Made by a program: the position numbers and the translations under genes
In this document: positions 1-11,603 of the stretch, piece by piece
Layout: each line of letters opens with the position of its first letter
Numbering within the stretch: the first letter of the stretch is position 1
From: Ctena decussata
Taxonomy: Eukaryota > Mollusca > Bivalvia > Lucinida > Lucinidae
NCBI GenBank assembly: GCA_963989385.1
Contig: OZ022515.1
Coordinates: 8,092,803 to 8,156,802 of the forward strand
Length of the DNA stretch: 64,000 bases
Direction: 5' to 3'
Notes under the pieces: generated by a model
What the model saw: the letters and a program-made list of their open reading frames with translations, nothing else
Database searches by the model: none
What the model was told of the DNA's origin: nothing

Positions 1-1074
1 GGATAGATTCTTTTCTCTGTTACAGGCAGCAGCGTGTGGTGGTAAATGGAGTTAAGTCAGATTGGGCCCCGGTTTTCTCAGGTGTCCCCCGGGGCACTCT
101 GCTTGGACCATTGTTGTTCTCGTTATACATTAACGATATAACAGAAAATATTGACTCGGAATTAAGACTTTTTGCTGACGACTGTGTTTGCTATCGTGAA
201 ATCAGAGATATTGAAGACACTGTGAAACTTCAGGAGGATATAGATCGTTTAGGTTGTTGGGCAAGAAGTTGGGGCATTAGATTTCAACCTGTTAAATGCA
301 ATATAATGCAAATTACAAGGAAACGGATCAAGAAGATCAATGCTTCCTATACCTTAGAGGGAACGGTCCTCAGTAATGTAGAAACTATCAAGTATCTCGG
401 CATAACCATTGCCAATGATTTGAAATGGAACACACATGTCAGTAATATTTGCACAAAGGCTAATAGGACCCTCGGCTTCCTCAGACGTAAATTGTCAGCT
501 TGTCCACAAGATGTTAAGGAGTCAGCATACAAGGGACTGGTGCGTACAGTCCTGGAGTATGGCAGTTCAGTTTGGGACCCTCAAATTATACTTCTTCAAG
601 ATGAACTTGAGAAGGTGCAGAAAAGGGCAGCTACATTTGTAACGGGAAATTACACATATGAAACTGGGAGTATGACTGGCATTCTGGAGAAACTTAAGTG
701 GGAATCCCTAAGAAAGAGAAGGAAAGATAGTAGACTTATAATGCTTTACAAAGGTCTGAGGGGTGCAGCCAGTATACCCATAAATGACCTTGTTCCCCCA
801 AATAGGCGTATCAGGAATCATCATTTCCTGACATTTCAAACCCCATTGGCTGGGACTGACATTTACAAGTCCAGTTTCTTCCCCCAGACTATTAGAGATT
901 GGAATTCCCTGGAAGATTCACTTATTTCTGCTGCTGAGTGTGCAGAGGATTCGGTTACTAAGTTTACTTCTCTTATAAGGGCAAGGGACTAGCTTCCCTG
1001 ATTCACAGGTCCTGGTGAATGATTGTCTTTGGACGTATCACCAGTAAACAATTCTGATTCTGATTCTGATTCTG
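1..1074 (+). mobile_element. 3' part of a CR1/L2-like non-LTR retrotransposon
   Basis: The left window edge lies inside a non-LTR retrotransposon. The reverse transcriptase frame runs from position 3 to the TAG at 990-992. A short 3' UTR follows, containing a 7-bp inverted repeat (CTGGTGA at 1012-1018, TCACCAG at 1038-1044), and the element ends in four ATTCTG hexamers at 1051-1074. A 3' hairpin followed by a short tandem repeat instead of poly-A is the usual end of CR1/L2-group elements, which is the basis for the class. The 5' part, including any endonuclease, is outside the window. The element lies upstream of the first visible chitin synthase exon on the same strand. Confidence 0.8.
3..992 (+). 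CDS. Reverse transcriptase C-terminal half of non-LTR element (partial)
   Basis: RNA-directed DNA polymerase that would copy element RNA at a nicked genomic target. The frame is open to the window edge, so the listed start is a truncation, not an initiation codon. Counting from the GTG at 36, the palm motif GVPRGTLLGPLLF is at residues 16-28 and the catalytic FADD box at 46-49. The region after it (KCNIM, then TIKYLGITI) is the thumb-side conserved block, followed by the cysteine-poor C-terminal part typical of jockey/CR1-like ORF2 (EYGSSVWDP; KVQKRAATFVTG). The PQG motif usual in this family reads PRG here. There is no frameshift in the visible 330 codons, so this copy is relatively young or was recently active. 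Clade assignment rests mainly on the 3' tail. Confidence 0.85.
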   Translation: MDSFLCYRQQRVVVNGVKSDWAPVFSGVPRGTLLGPLLFSLYINDITENIDSELRLFADDCVCYREIRDIEDTVKLQEDIDRLGCWARSWGIRFQPVKCNIMQITRKRIKKINASYTLEGTVLSNVETIKYLGITIANDLKWNTHVSNICTKANRTLGFLRRKLSACPQDVKESAYKGLVRTVLEYGSSVWDPQIILLQDELEKVQKRAATFVTGNYTYETGSMTGILEKLKWESLRKRRKDSRLIMLYKGLRGAASIPINDLVPPNRRIRNHHFLTFQTPLAGTDIYKSSFFPQTIRDWNSLEDSLISAAECAEDSVTKFTSLIRARD

Positions 1075-2261
1075 CCAAACTATGAGTAAATACCGACAAA
1101 TAGTGGAACCCGCATTTAGCGAAAATCGAGTAGAACTTGGTATTGATCTATACTGTTAAGTGACAACTGAACTTTCAGGTAACTGTTTGTAGATAGTAGG
1201 GTGAGATAGTAGGCTATAAAGACCATGCATTAGCTGGCGAAAACCCTGTAGTAGGGTGCGCCAAATGTAGAAGTACCGGGAAATAGTGGGACCTGTATTG
1301 CAAAAGGAAACGGCGTGCAAAAGGAAACGGTGTACGTACAATCGAGTACGAATTCCTAACTTAATATGGTTATCCCCGAGGGGATAACCAATTATTGTCA
1401 CTGAACGTTGACTTTCTAGTAGCATTTCACTTTTTGTATATTACTTAGAGTAGGAAAGTGCTGACCTCTTGGCTCTACTCTTGTCCCGTTTAGCTTTGTG
1501 TGTCGGCTTTGATGTTCATGTTCCCCTTTTAGTGTTAAGGGCATGATGTGGTATGCGATTGTGTCGGTTCCTCCTCGTTGCATTCTCTTTTATTTTATCA
1601 GCCTCGTATGAGCAGGTTTATGACCCTTCTTACTGTGTTATTTGGTAAACGACTTTGGTTTATTTGGCATTCTGCAAGGACCTGAAGTGACAATGGCCTG
1701 ATAAGCATTGGGACATATCTCCCACTGTATATCAGACAGGAGACTGCATCTTCCTAAACTTACGTATATCACCTTCATAAGGAACCGTGATGGTGCATGT
1801 GTTTTGCTATGCTTCTGTAGTTTGATGTTTGCAGTTTTCAAGAGCGTCATTTCTGACAAAATGCTTAGTAGCATACACTGGTGAACGAACTTTTGTTGAC
1901 ATTAAACTTCAACGGATTTTAATTATTGCACCACCTGAATAAACTGGTTGGATGAATTGAATCAAATTTTGAAATTTGTTAAAATTTTAAATGTTAAGAA
2001 ATATTGAGTTTACTGAGATACAATAACGTTCAGTCACTAACTTAAAGATTAGTACCAAACGTTATCAGCTTCCAATGAAATACATATAGGTGGACAAATT
2101 ACTGACTGTTCTGATGCAGAACCAAATATTTTATATCTACTTTCTACCAAATTAAAACAGAATACATTATAAAAAGTAAAGAAAAAATGCGTTTATGATT
2201 TGATCGTTTATTTCTCATATGCACAGTTCACTACATTGAATGCGTTTTACCTTATGAACAG
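1075..2261. other. Intronic stretch before the first visible exon; small repeats only
   Basis: No coding signal was found. It holds two 14-bp direct copies of a GCAAAAGGAAACGG unit (1300-1313 and 1317-1330) and an 11-bp perfect inverted repeat, TGGTTATCCCC / GGGGATAACCA, at 1367-1377 and 1380-1390 with a 2-base spacer. If the chitin synthase gene has an upstream exon, this is the 3' part of that intron; the acceptor is the CAG at 2259-2261. Confidence 0.5.
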
Positions 2262-2473
2262 ACATCAAGGAATATGACTACGAATACAATACATATGTCC
2301 TTACTACCGACGCCGACGTGAAATTTACTCCCGACGCCGTTGAAGCACTTCTTGATCTATTGAATCGGGATCCATTCGTAGGCGCAGTGTGTGCCAGAAC
2401 ACACCCTCTAGGCAAGGGGCCCTTGGTTTGGTACCAAGTATTCGAATACGCAATAGGACACTGGTTTCAAAAG
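2262..2473 (+). CDS. chs: Chitin synthase exon: DAD motif and ARTHPLGKG block
   Basis: Part of the GT2 catalytic domain of chitin synthase, which transfers GlcNAc from UDP-GlcNAc to the growing chitin chain on the cytosolic face of the plasma membrane. The exon encodes 70 full codons plus the last two bases of an aspartate codon. VLTTDADVKF at about residues 12-21 contains the DAD motif that binds the metal and UDP-sugar. The conserved block VCARTHPLGKGPLVWYQVFE follows and leads into EYAIGHWFQK, as in animal chitin synthases. The acceptor is CAG at 2259-2261 (the same frame meets a TGA at 2255-2257, so the exon cannot start further upstream); the donor is AAG|GTAAGT at 2473/2474. A reading frame continuing past 2473 is intron read-through. 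Confidence 0.95.
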
Positions 2474-4684
2474 GTAAGTAGAAGTGTTGACATACTGTTT
2501 GTAGAACTTAATCACATTTTTCTGATAGGTCTGTGCTGATTTCAGTTAGACGGCAAAGTGTTCAGAATAAGATTGCGTAGTAATGCTTGTGTCGACAGTT
2601 AGAAAGTTTTATGGGAGACCTCATCACCTCGTTGATCCCTGCAATGTGGCCATTTCTAAACTAATTTCCGATTTGATGGCCTCAGCCGAAGCTTAGTAAG
2701 GCTTTCAAATACTGGACTTTTGTTTTCACTGATACATAGATATGGCGGGTGTAATGTAATAGGCAGGCTATGCTTACTACTCGCGAGCTCCTGATAACAC
2801 CTCTGTTTAGGGTTCATATCTATGTATCTAGAATATTCCCAAATTGCCAATGTTTAAATGACTTACGAGTTCGGACTTATGATTTGGGTACTTTCTTTCA
2901 TTTCATTATAGTTGTTGAGATTTTGAGAGTTGCATGCTATCCAATACTAATTTTAAGAGTAACTACACTTCAGGAACTGACTGAATCCGATCCCAAACCC
3001 TATCCCAAACATCAAAGGGAAATATTGATAAAGACATCCCAACAAACAATAAATTACAAGTGATAAGCCGAGTCAGCAGCTCTTTCCCAAATACATGTAG
3101 GTGTCAACTCAGCTATCTTTATTGAACTAAATAATTTTGACCAACAGAATGGTTACAACAGACTAAGCAAATTATACTAAAAACATTTAACAATTATTTT
3201 TACCTATTTTCTATTTTTATTATAGAAGGGTTAAAATGGGAACACAATAAATTAAACAGCACCGAACATAAAACAAATGCAAACGCAACGAAAGTACCGC
3301 CTAGGGACGGTCAGTAATAAATACTGTGGGTTTAAACCGGTTTTACTGGGCCCGAATCTTCACCCTCACCCTCCGCCGCGGTGCACACAATTAGTTGGTA
3401 GTTCGGTTCGTATGGAGGTCCCCTGACTCATCAGAGAGTCATGATCTGGAAATATAAATGAACCTTAACATATCTATTTTGACAGTATGTAACTTCTTCA
3501 GTGCTGATTAATCCCAAACGTTTGGAAGAAAACAGGTGATGGACAGGTTTCGTCCGGCATCAAATTTCCCTTTCTTTTCTAATGCATTCTCGGTGACACA
3601 TTAGCTGTAGAAATCCGGTAAGAGACGCGGCGTATTAACTTGCGAGTGCAGGCATCCCCAGTCGAGTCACCTCAACCTCTGCGTCCCGAGAAAGGTGACA
3701 GGCAAGGGTATCAGAAAAAAAAATTCCGATGCAGCGAGAGCCTACAAAAAGCCAAACTAATTTGAAAGAACAGAAGGCATTCTGCTAACTTAAAATATTC
3801 CTTCTTAATTTTAGAATAGTTTAGAGATTTTATCAGCGATAAGCCAATAAAGTTACTTTGAATAAGTATTTAAGAGTGGCTGAGGGTAAGCATGGAGCAC
3901 TGGATGGAAAGTCAAAATTTTGTATTTTGCTCACACTTTCATGGTTTAAAGCTCTCAACGAAAGGAAATTGGTGAAAATATTGTCAGTTCTGTCGAACGG
4001 TACTCGAGAATCCAAGTAATAAATGTTGCCATGGCAAGCTATTTAGGCGCGTTAAAATTCACACATTTTCCTGAACATCAAAGAGAAATTGTATCTCTCC
4101 TGACGCCAATGTCAAATATTTTTTTTAGTATGGTGCTTATGACTAAAAATAATTGTCATCTCTTGCAGCTTCAGCGATCCGGCCACTGCAAGCTGTAGAA
4201 ACCATGGCAACGGAAAGTACACAAAGTCAGAGAAATAGAAAGCTTGAGAAAAATAGCACTTTTTAAATCAAGATTAATGAAAATGGGAGCGTGACCTAAA
4301 AAACCGTTAACCTGTCTACAAACACAAACATAAGTAAGGTATATTATAAAAAGAAATACAGTATGTGTTAACTTTCACTAACTAAAGAAGAATTGCACGT
4401 GCAAATAACCTCCTTCGTGCAATCCTAATGTGACAGAAAAACAACATTTTTTATAGATTGTTTGTGCCAAAATTATTCTACTGCCAGTTTGAAACTGCAA
4501 AATACAAACAACAAATGAGTCCCATTGCATCTCATCTTAGCAAATAATAGTGTAGACGTGTTTTGTTTGATGTTGTTTCCAGGGTTACAATATGTAAAAA
4601 TATGTATGTTTACACGTATACTTAATCAGCAAGCTTGTCAGGAATACCGAAAATACAAGGCTTTCTTGGCTGTTCCAGGAATCC
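2474..4684. other. Intron 1, proximal part; one 14-bp inverted repeat
   Basis: No exon, RNA gene or recognisable transposase was found. A 14-bp perfect inverted repeat, GATACATAGATATG at 2731-2744 and its complement at 2815-2828, would form a stem with a 70-base loop. Short open frames here (for example 2770-3063 +) have no recognisable motif and are taken as chance. Confidence 0.45.
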
Positions 4685-4860
4685 TGGTGGCTAAGTATAT
4701 TAAGCACTGGGCTGCTGATTTAGCGGTTCCGGGTTCGAAACACGTTAGAGGTGGAAATCTGTCCAACAGTAAATGCGGCTCCGTTGCACACAGCCTTTAA
4801 TTATCACCCTCCCATCGTTCTGATATGACTGAAATACTGTTGAAAAGGACGTAAGTCATT
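4685..4860 (+). mobile_element. tRNA-derived SINE copy 1
   Basis: The head resembles a tRNA with a Pol III A box (TGGCTAA at 4688-4694) and B box (GGTTCGAAAC at 4732-4741). About 80 bases later is a core containing TGACTGAAATACTGTTGAAA followed by AGGACGTAA. The same head-plus-core combination recurs at 19105-19290 and 38650-38875, both on the minus strand, which supports a SINE family rather than an isolated tRNA pseudogene. It cannot fold as a functional tRNA. It may belong to the MetaSINE superfamily known in molluscs; that would need comparison with consensus sequences. Confidence 0.7.
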
Positions 4861-6418
4861 TTCCCATCTATCCTTGGCCGTTCTAAGTAGTATATGAACA
4901 TAGGTAACAGAAAATTGCTTTAATTTTCAGCTTATCCGTAGAAGAATAGGTACTGTAGTTTTTTTTTTTTTTTTGTTTGTTTTGTTTTGTTTTGAGTGGT
5001 CCCTAGTCTACACCATTTTCTGTCCTGAAAGTGCCTTTAACTGTGTTTTATCTCTTTCACATAAGCAATTTATGCAAGAAATATTCGTAAATGTTTTTAT
5101 TTCAACGTAAAATAAAAATAAGGCACACATATTGCTGCAAATTAAACTTTTTCACTTCATTACAGTTGGAACGCAGCTCCAAGGAGTAAGGATATAATCA
5201 AACACATAGCAACGAATATTTGTTCGAAATTGTCGCCATCAAAATGGCTATCGACGAACCCCATAGTACTTTAACGCCACCATACAGATTAATCAAATTG
5301 CCCCACCGGTTGAAATTTTAAGAGCACTTTCCTGACTTCCATTATTGAATTTTTCTGTTAAAGTAATTCCAGGACATCCTTTTCCGCCTGTGTAATTATT
5401 GACGAAACAGTGCCCTTTACGTCAGCGTCAAACATGTAAACAAAAAACTACGATTTACAGCTTATTCGACTTTCTCCAAACCGCAGACCTATGCCATGAT
5501 AAATATTGATATATATTCTACTATTATGTGAAATTTCAGAAAATTTGGTTTTGGAACATTTTAAAATTGCAAAATAACATATGACCACCCGGTTTGAAAA
5601 CAAACCGAAAAATTAAATGGCGTCGAAATCATGCCAGCCTTACGCGCTAAGTTTTCACTGCCAAATTTACAAACTCACAATTCGGCCTGTCCGTAGAAAC
5701 GTAACACCTCTCACTGATTAATCTTCAACCAAGACCGAATAAAACAGTCAAGCAAATACATTTTATTCATATTTTATTTTCAGATACAATAATGTCAACT
5801 CTCACCTCTATGCTCTAGCAAATCGTAACCACAAGCTTATGACGTGATTTTGAATCGATTAGAAGTTTGAATAATCATGGTTTAAAAGACGGACTTCATC
5901 AGCAATTGATGTTCATTTAAGTACAGTTCATGCTATCGTTCAGGATTAGCCTTTCCCTCATAATTGAACGGTAATTTAACGGTTATTTCTTTTTTTTAAT
6001 TAGCAGATCACGCGCTTGATTTCAAAAGTCAAATAAACGGTTGTATGTGTGTAACCTGGGAGGGATGAGGAATGCCCCCCCCCCCCCCTTCGTGGGACGG
6101 TTATTGGCGGTTAGAAGCAGGAGTGTAGGGGTTATTACACTTTACGCACAATTATGTTTATCCTTTGAGAGCAAGAATAAGAGGTGGGCCCCAAAGATAC
6201 TTTATATTGCCGCTACTATTGAAATTTTGTTTCATTTGCAAATACCAGCATCATCAAATATGGCGATACCTGTTGAAATTTTGTCTATTTGACAAAATTA
6301 CAATACGCACCTGGCTATTAGCGTAAAAGCAGTTACGCCTTTGAGAAGAGTTAGCAGTGCACTGTATGCATGCGATGTTTTTGCATTGCCTGTATAAGTT
6401 TGAGAAACTCGTCAGGCA

Positions 6419-6420
<2 letters not shown>
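4861..6420. other. Intron 1 middle; homopolymers and a dispersed repeat
   Basis: No gene seen. There is a T-rich run near 4960-4995, a run of 14 C at 6075-6088, and a short dispersed repeat near 5525-5580 that recurs inverted near 9045-9105. Confidence 0.4.
5522..5583 (-). repeat. Dispersed repeat, inverted relative to 9043-9110
   Basis: Read on the minus strand this segment gives TTTTGCAATTTTAAAATGTT, then CCAAAACC and GAAATTTCACAT. The segment near 9043-9110 has the same words in the same order on the plus strand. No terminal repeats or coding sequence were found. Confidence 0.5.

Positions 6421-6452
<32 letters not shown>
6421..6452. repeat. (TG)16 microsatellite
   Basis: Thirty-two uninterrupted bases of TG, followed about 20 bases later by a G-run near 6469-6480. 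Such tracts are length-polymorphic; the CACACA reading on the minus strand makes a spurious histidine-threonine open frame. Confidence 0.97.
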
Positions 6453-6453
<1 letters not shown>

Positions 6454-6480
6454 TTTGTTTTTTTTGGGAGGGGGGGGGGG

Positions 6481-8095
6481 CAACATTTACGAATCTGCAG
6501 GTACACGGGTAGATCTACATAAAATAATAGAATAGAATAGAACATTTATTTCTCCAATTACGAACCCTTTCCGTTATGCAGTCACATATAAACAAACAAG
6601 AAAAACATTCACTAATAATTCAGACTGTGTTTTCCTATTTCTCTATTAAAATGACTGATGTTGCCTCACATTAGAGTAGTCTTAGCGAGTCGGTTCTATA
6701 TACAGCCGCAACACGTTTTCATGGATAAATGGCACAAATTATCGTAGACTTATTATCAAGACACAACTTTATCAATTTCCTGTTAGTTTTCCTGAACTAG
6801 GAGACTCTTCAAAAATTCTTTGCTCTCAAAGGAGCAAATGCTTTCCTTAAAGAGTTTACTTCCATTGGAAAGGTAGGATAAATCAAAAATATTATTGCCG
6901 AGATGCTTCCCCTGAAAGTGTACCCGGTTGCCCTAGGCCCACACATTTACATGTACACACTCAATTTCTTTTCAATTCCTTCCAATGCTTAACATGTTCA
7001 CTATCATTTGTATGCCGACAAACATGTTAATTGTCCGATTGACTAGCAGGCCCGGGTATCTTGCAGGTCACCAGAAGATTTGATATTTTTGCATTTACGA
7101 ATCGTCCCGAAGGCACATGTAAAGGGCAATCCAATACACTTTATACTCAACTCTGGGCTTAATCATTATTCATCATACTCTGCGTCCTGAAATAAAATAC
7201 CGGTAATTGGGCAGTCGATTTCCGAATCGAATAGGACAAAAGTCGAAATACGTTCATTAGGCAATGATAGGAATTGAGCTAACGGCCTTCAGATTCTCAT
7301 CTGAACACCCTAAGCTACCAAATGTGGTGACGTGCGGGAAGGTTTTCACTTTTCCCCTTACTGTAGTATTTTCTGAGGGTCAGTAAGTACACGGGTGACC
7401 TGCAACAATCCAAGACTAAGATAGCTTGCACCGCAAATGTTATAAAAGTTAAGATGAACAGCTTGCGTGTGTGCATTCTATTATGGATCTTGGCTGGTAG
7501 CTTTTTTGTTCATGCACATTTTGCTAAATGAAGGCAATGATGGGTTGCTTGAATAAGTATACAAAGTTCATGCGTATTTCAACAGTTTCTCACACGCACG
7601 CTATTTTCAACTTTCAAGCAGATTGTTTAATTATACTGTCAATGGTCTTTACGCTTATTCGGGATGTGGACTTTGCCAAAGTGGAGCGATTCGTATACAG
7701 TTTAAGTTCATGTAACAGTACTTTGCTTCCACGGAATAAATGGCTGTTTTTGTGCCACGTGCCAAACGTCGGATGGCACGTAGCAAGGCTCCAAATTTTC
7801 CCCACACCTCCCACATCGGCACACCCCGACACATTTTCATGCTCATCATCGAACGCACGAAATGCTCTTCGTAACTTAATTCAGAACGGAAAGAGTTTGC
7901 TTGCAAGCCAATCAGGGTTTTGCTATTCGCTTATATATACAGTTTTGTATCTTGAAGCAGTCTTGTTAGACTAAGCAGATTTTGCTGTTATCATATCCGA
8001 CAAGATTCCTCTTTCCCTGTTGCGGCTCAGCTGTTGGTAAGATTCAAATGATTGTAATAAATCTCAGTATATGTAACAACAATGAAGCCAAATCG

Positions 8096-8098
<3 letters not shown>
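6481..8098. other. Intron 1; no gene, one tRNA-like remnant and one hairpin
   Basis: Apart from the tRNA-like segment at 7262-7325 nothing is recognisable. CACGTGCCA and TGGCACGTA near 7757-7785 form a 9-bp near-perfect stem. The 148-codon open frame at 7528-7974 (+) shows no conserved motif and mixes compositions; I treat it as chance. Confidence 0.4.
7262..7325 (-). repeat. tRNA-like SINE-head remnant
   Basis: On the minus strand a segment beginning GGTAGCTTAGGGTGTTCAGA resembles the 5' half of a tRNA. TAGCTTAGGG fits a Pol III A box, CAGATGAGAATCTG is a plausible anticodon-arm palindrome, and CTCAATTCC resembles a degenerate B box. The expected aminoacyl-stem pairing is absent, so it is a pseudo-tRNA or SINE head, not a tRNA gene. 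Confidence 0.45.

Positions 8099-8128
<30 letters not shown>
8099..8128. repeat. (AG)15 microsatellite
   Basis: Thirty uninterrupted bases of AG within intron 1. Confidence 0.97.
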
Positions 8129-8132
<4 letters not shown>

Positions 8133-8287
8133 TACGCTGTCACAGCAACGACTGTTCAAGTCATGTTTGGGACCTATACATCACTCCAGGCATCAGTCAA
8201 GATGAATTCCCCCACTTCCCTGGCCCCCACCCTCGTCACCAACCGCCTCCTTCCATACCCACCTGGCTTGTTTCTTTCTAAGTAACT

Positions 8288-8500
8288 TGAGCCGCGACGC
8301 GAGAAAACCAACGATGTAGAGATAATCCTGGGCATCCGCTCAGTCTGACCAGAGTCTTTGCTGTCTGCAGGTAGCTTAGACCCTTAGCTACCCTTAAAAC
8401 GCTTAGGGAAGACTCTGTGCAGACTAGGCGGATGCCGAGGCTGATCTGAGTCTGCGCTGGGCGCACAACCACTTTGTTTATTTTCTCGTGTCGCGGCTCA
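8288..8500. mobile_element. 213-bp foldback (MITE-like) element, copy 1
   Basis: Terminal inverted repeats of 20 bp (TGAGCCGCGACGCGAGAAAA at 8288-8307 and its near-complement at 8481-8500, one mismatch) enclose a CG-richer core. In the core, GACTAGGCGGATGC and the left-hand GGCATCCGCTCAGTCTG are partly complementary, so much of the element folds on itself. A second, diverged member is at 63003-63240 with the same termini and core order. No open frame is present, so it must be non-autonomous. No clear target-site duplication was seen. Confidence 0.75.
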
Positions 8501-10227
8501 TATGTTCTCTGTAATTGTTAAGCAAATTATGAAATCAGATCGTAATTTTTTCGAAAACTAGACAAACAAAACGACAAGAAAGAAACTCTTTACTTCGTAC
8601 TCGTGCATTTCATGTCCGACTTATAATCTGTTTACATGGCATGCGGACTGGCAATCTAGCGCGAGGCAATATACGTCATTTATTTTATTACGTCACAACA
8701 CTGACCTAATTACTTATTTGACAGAAAATAGATGACTGTTTGAAAGATAAATAATATTAGAAAAGGATATTATTTTCACAAATTTGAGTGGCAGAACGTC
8801 AGATTTGTACAATACCAATCAGGTCAGCAGTCAGGTAAGGTACGTCCTACCAGTTTGTAGTCCTTATTAGCTAACTAAACTCCGTAATTTTTCTCCTCTT
8901 CAAGTATTTAGCAATCTGAGCTAATGTTTGACAAGCTGTCGACCTCAATTTTCTGTCTAAATTGTGGCTGTCCGGCAAGTATTGCTGGTGCTCATATCAC
9001 GTGCAAGACCGTTTCCTGAGCGTTAAAACTGCAGATGCCATCTTTTATTTTGCAATTTAAAATGTTCCAAAACGATATTGCTTGAAATTTCACATGCAAA
9101 TAGAAAATATAATAAAGTTTTCGATGGCATGGGTGTGCGCATTGGAGAAAGTCTCAGCTTTCTGTAAATTATGTTTTATGTTGATACAAGTTTTCGGTAG
9201 AATCAAGATAGAGTATTGTCATATGACGATGATTATTTTAGCATTTCGAGCAATTTTGGCCCTGAATTTTGTTGAGAAAGCCTGCTTAATACTAGTTAGC
9301 AAAATATTTTTATGTGTTTAATTAATTTTATATACCCAATACCTCTAAATACATTTGAGAATGATGGGAAATTTCGTCAAGAACCATGTTCGCCATTTTT
9401 GGGCCTATTTTTTATGTGGAAGGATCCACCGTTGTAAATACAATCACCGCTTTTCGAGGGTTTGCTGTCCAACTGTTATTCTACTCCGAATGTTACGAAT
9501 AAACCTGCGACTGCAGTTTTGGTAAATGGGCATATTTTTTATACTAGATAAAAAAGGTGATGTAGAGCATAGTTGACAGTTATCTAATTATTTCAAAGGT
9601 ACTGTCTTTTATAATTATAGACCATGGATATTACCTGTCGTGTTCGCAAGTTTGTATAAGTCAAGGGAGGTAAGATACTGCCATATTGGCTTATTTCCCA
9701 TTCCACTATTTTAAAATTGTGACATATTTCAAAGATGAATAAAAGATTAATTTTGCGAGTTTACACCTAATTTTCTGACATTCTTGAACTTCAAACAAGG
9801 TCTATTATATATGTATGATCTTATTTTCAAACATGACTGCCGTCTTTAGTTATCTATGCGAAGTAAAACACAAATTTTCTACTAAATAGTGGCTCTATTT
9901 ATTCCAATAAAGATCTGGTTACCATGAAAACGGCTGAACACTGAGCTCTAAAAAGTTATTAAACACAAACAAGAATGGTATATATCATTGTCAAAAAATT
10001 TGAGCCAAATCGGTAATCTTCGAGTTTCCACGTTATAACGGGCCAATGCTCGATGCTTACAGGCAGTCCCTCTTATGCAGCGACTTCAACGCTGAAGAAT
10101 AATCAACACTAAGCTCTAAGTCTAAGACTAAATGCGTCGATGATATTCTTGTGGACAGTCGTATTGTCCACCAGCGGTAATATCGGCCGAGTGATTTCAA
10201 TATTATGGATTACATATTTTAAATGTA
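8501..10227. other. Intron 1; no gene seen
   Basis: AT-rich sequence without splice-flanked coding signal. It contains the partner (9043-9110) of the inverted dispersed repeat at 5522-5583. Confidence 0.4.
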
Positions 10228-10345
10228 CAAAATTGCAGTATGCTTTCTCCTGGCTTTCATTTCCAGGCCATTACAAGGTCGCTGACGAGGCAATATCAGT
10301 TGATTCTACGTAGCCTGGTCCACCTTCTTTCTTATGAATGTTTTC
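10228..10345 (+). repeat. Dispersed repeat (single copy of the 372-bp tandem family)
   Basis: Contains CAGTATGCTTT, then GGTCGCTGACGAGGC and TACGTAGCCTGGTCCAC in the same order as the two tandem copies at 20100-20670 (GGGTCACTGACGAGGC, TACGTAGTCTGGCCCA). It is diverged and lacks the flanking TTTGGAT part of the tandem unit. Confidence 0.6.
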
Positions 10346-10399
10346 ATTGCTCTCGAAGTATCTCATCCACGATTTTCTTCAGTGTTATGCCCCAGTCAC

Positions 10400-11110
10400 A
10401 CACTCACATTCCGGATTCGGCGGATAGTTGCAGAATCCGTATCGTATTCGCATGGTATCCGCCAGGTCCGCGGGATATGCCACCAAGTTTTGAAAAGTTT
10501 AGATATTCAGGCGCGGTCGAGTTAACCATAATGATCCGTAACTGAAGGCATTTATCAATATTTATCTGTATCTAATTTGTATCTTGACCTATCGTTCCGC
10601 GCTCCATCCAAAAGTTGTGAACAGATACGGTTTCATGCGGATTGTTACGGTTAGTTACGGGTCTCGTTCTGCGTATTGTTACGGACTAATGCCCCTGTCA
10701 GATTAGCTATTCGCAATTATCTTCACCAATACGAATCTGTCAGTATTGGAATGTAAGTTATCCGTATAGAAAAGGTATCTGAAGGTAAAAGTCCTTAAAA
10801 ACACTCCGAACGAGACCCGTAACTAACCGTAATTGAAGGTAACGATCTGCGTGAAACCGTATCAGTCCACAACTTTGGGTGGGCTGCGGAATAATAGGTT
10901 TATATACGGATAAGATACGGATTAGATACCGATTATATATGGATAAATGCGGATGAATGCCTTCAGTTACATTTTGTTAAGGATCAATACGGTTTACTCG
11001 TCCGCGCCTGAATTTTGAAATTTTTCTAAATATGGAATCGGATCCTGCGAACCCTACGGATACGATACGGACAGTTACAGACTCTGCGGATGCGAAATGG
11101 ACCTTTACGA
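10400..11110. mobile_element. ~0.7-kb foldback element rich in TACGGAT
   Basis: The left arm (about 10410-10680) is complementary over most of its length to the right arm (about 10800-11110). The clearest pairs are GGTTAGTTACGGGTCTCGTT near 10649-10669 with AACGAGACCCGTAACTAACC near 10811-10831, and GTTGTGAACAGATACGG with its counterpart CCGTATCAGTCCACAAC near 10857-10873. Further out, TATCGTATTCGCAT pairs with the ATACGATACGGAC region. The arms are dense in TACGGAT and ATCCGTA words, and CpG is common compared with the flanks. Similar words continue to about 11420. No open frame of note; non-autonomous. Confidence 0.7.
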
Positions 11111-11603
11111 ATAACACCGGAAAAATACGGATGGGCCATCCATAGATACGATATGGACCATTACGAATAAAACCGGACATATACGAACGCATTTCCGTAG
11201 CATCAACAACATATTTCCGCATCTAGAAGTAACAGTACGTAATGGAAGGTAAATAGTGCGTATACATCCGTATCATCCCTCATCGTATTGGTTCAAAGGG
11301 AAAATATCTGACCGCCGACATCCGCATTTATCCTTAACCATACGCATAAATAGGTAACTGTATCCGTAAATTTATCAAGAAAATACGCCACGCACACAAA
11401 TTCTGCGGATTACTGTAGATTATTATCAGCCCGCGCATAAAGCCTAGGTACATGAATAAAATAAAAAAAATGTATACAAAGTCAGTGTTGGTTAGAGATT
11501 TTTCTAAAACCTATTCTAAATAAAACCGCATGTTAGTACCAAAGTTTGGATAGGCACAGACAGATATGGACTATTTACATTTATATGTACTTTTTTATTC
11601 TAG
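11111..11603. other. Intron 1 end: decayed TACGGAT-rich sequence
   Basis: The CCGTA/TACGG words of the neighbouring foldback continue without clear pairing to about 11420, then AT-rich sequence leads to a polypyrimidine tract (TTTTTTATTCTAG) and the acceptor at 11601-11603. Confidence 0.5.

Noticed and set aside
6351..6545. Minus-strand frame with a His-Thr repeat as a histidine-rich peptide
   Set aside because: The repeat is a direct reading of the (TG)16 microsatellite.
7528..7974. 148-codon plus-strand open frame as a gene
   Set aside because: No conserved motif, overlapping open frames on the other strand in the same region, and position inside a chitin synthase intron without supporting signals.
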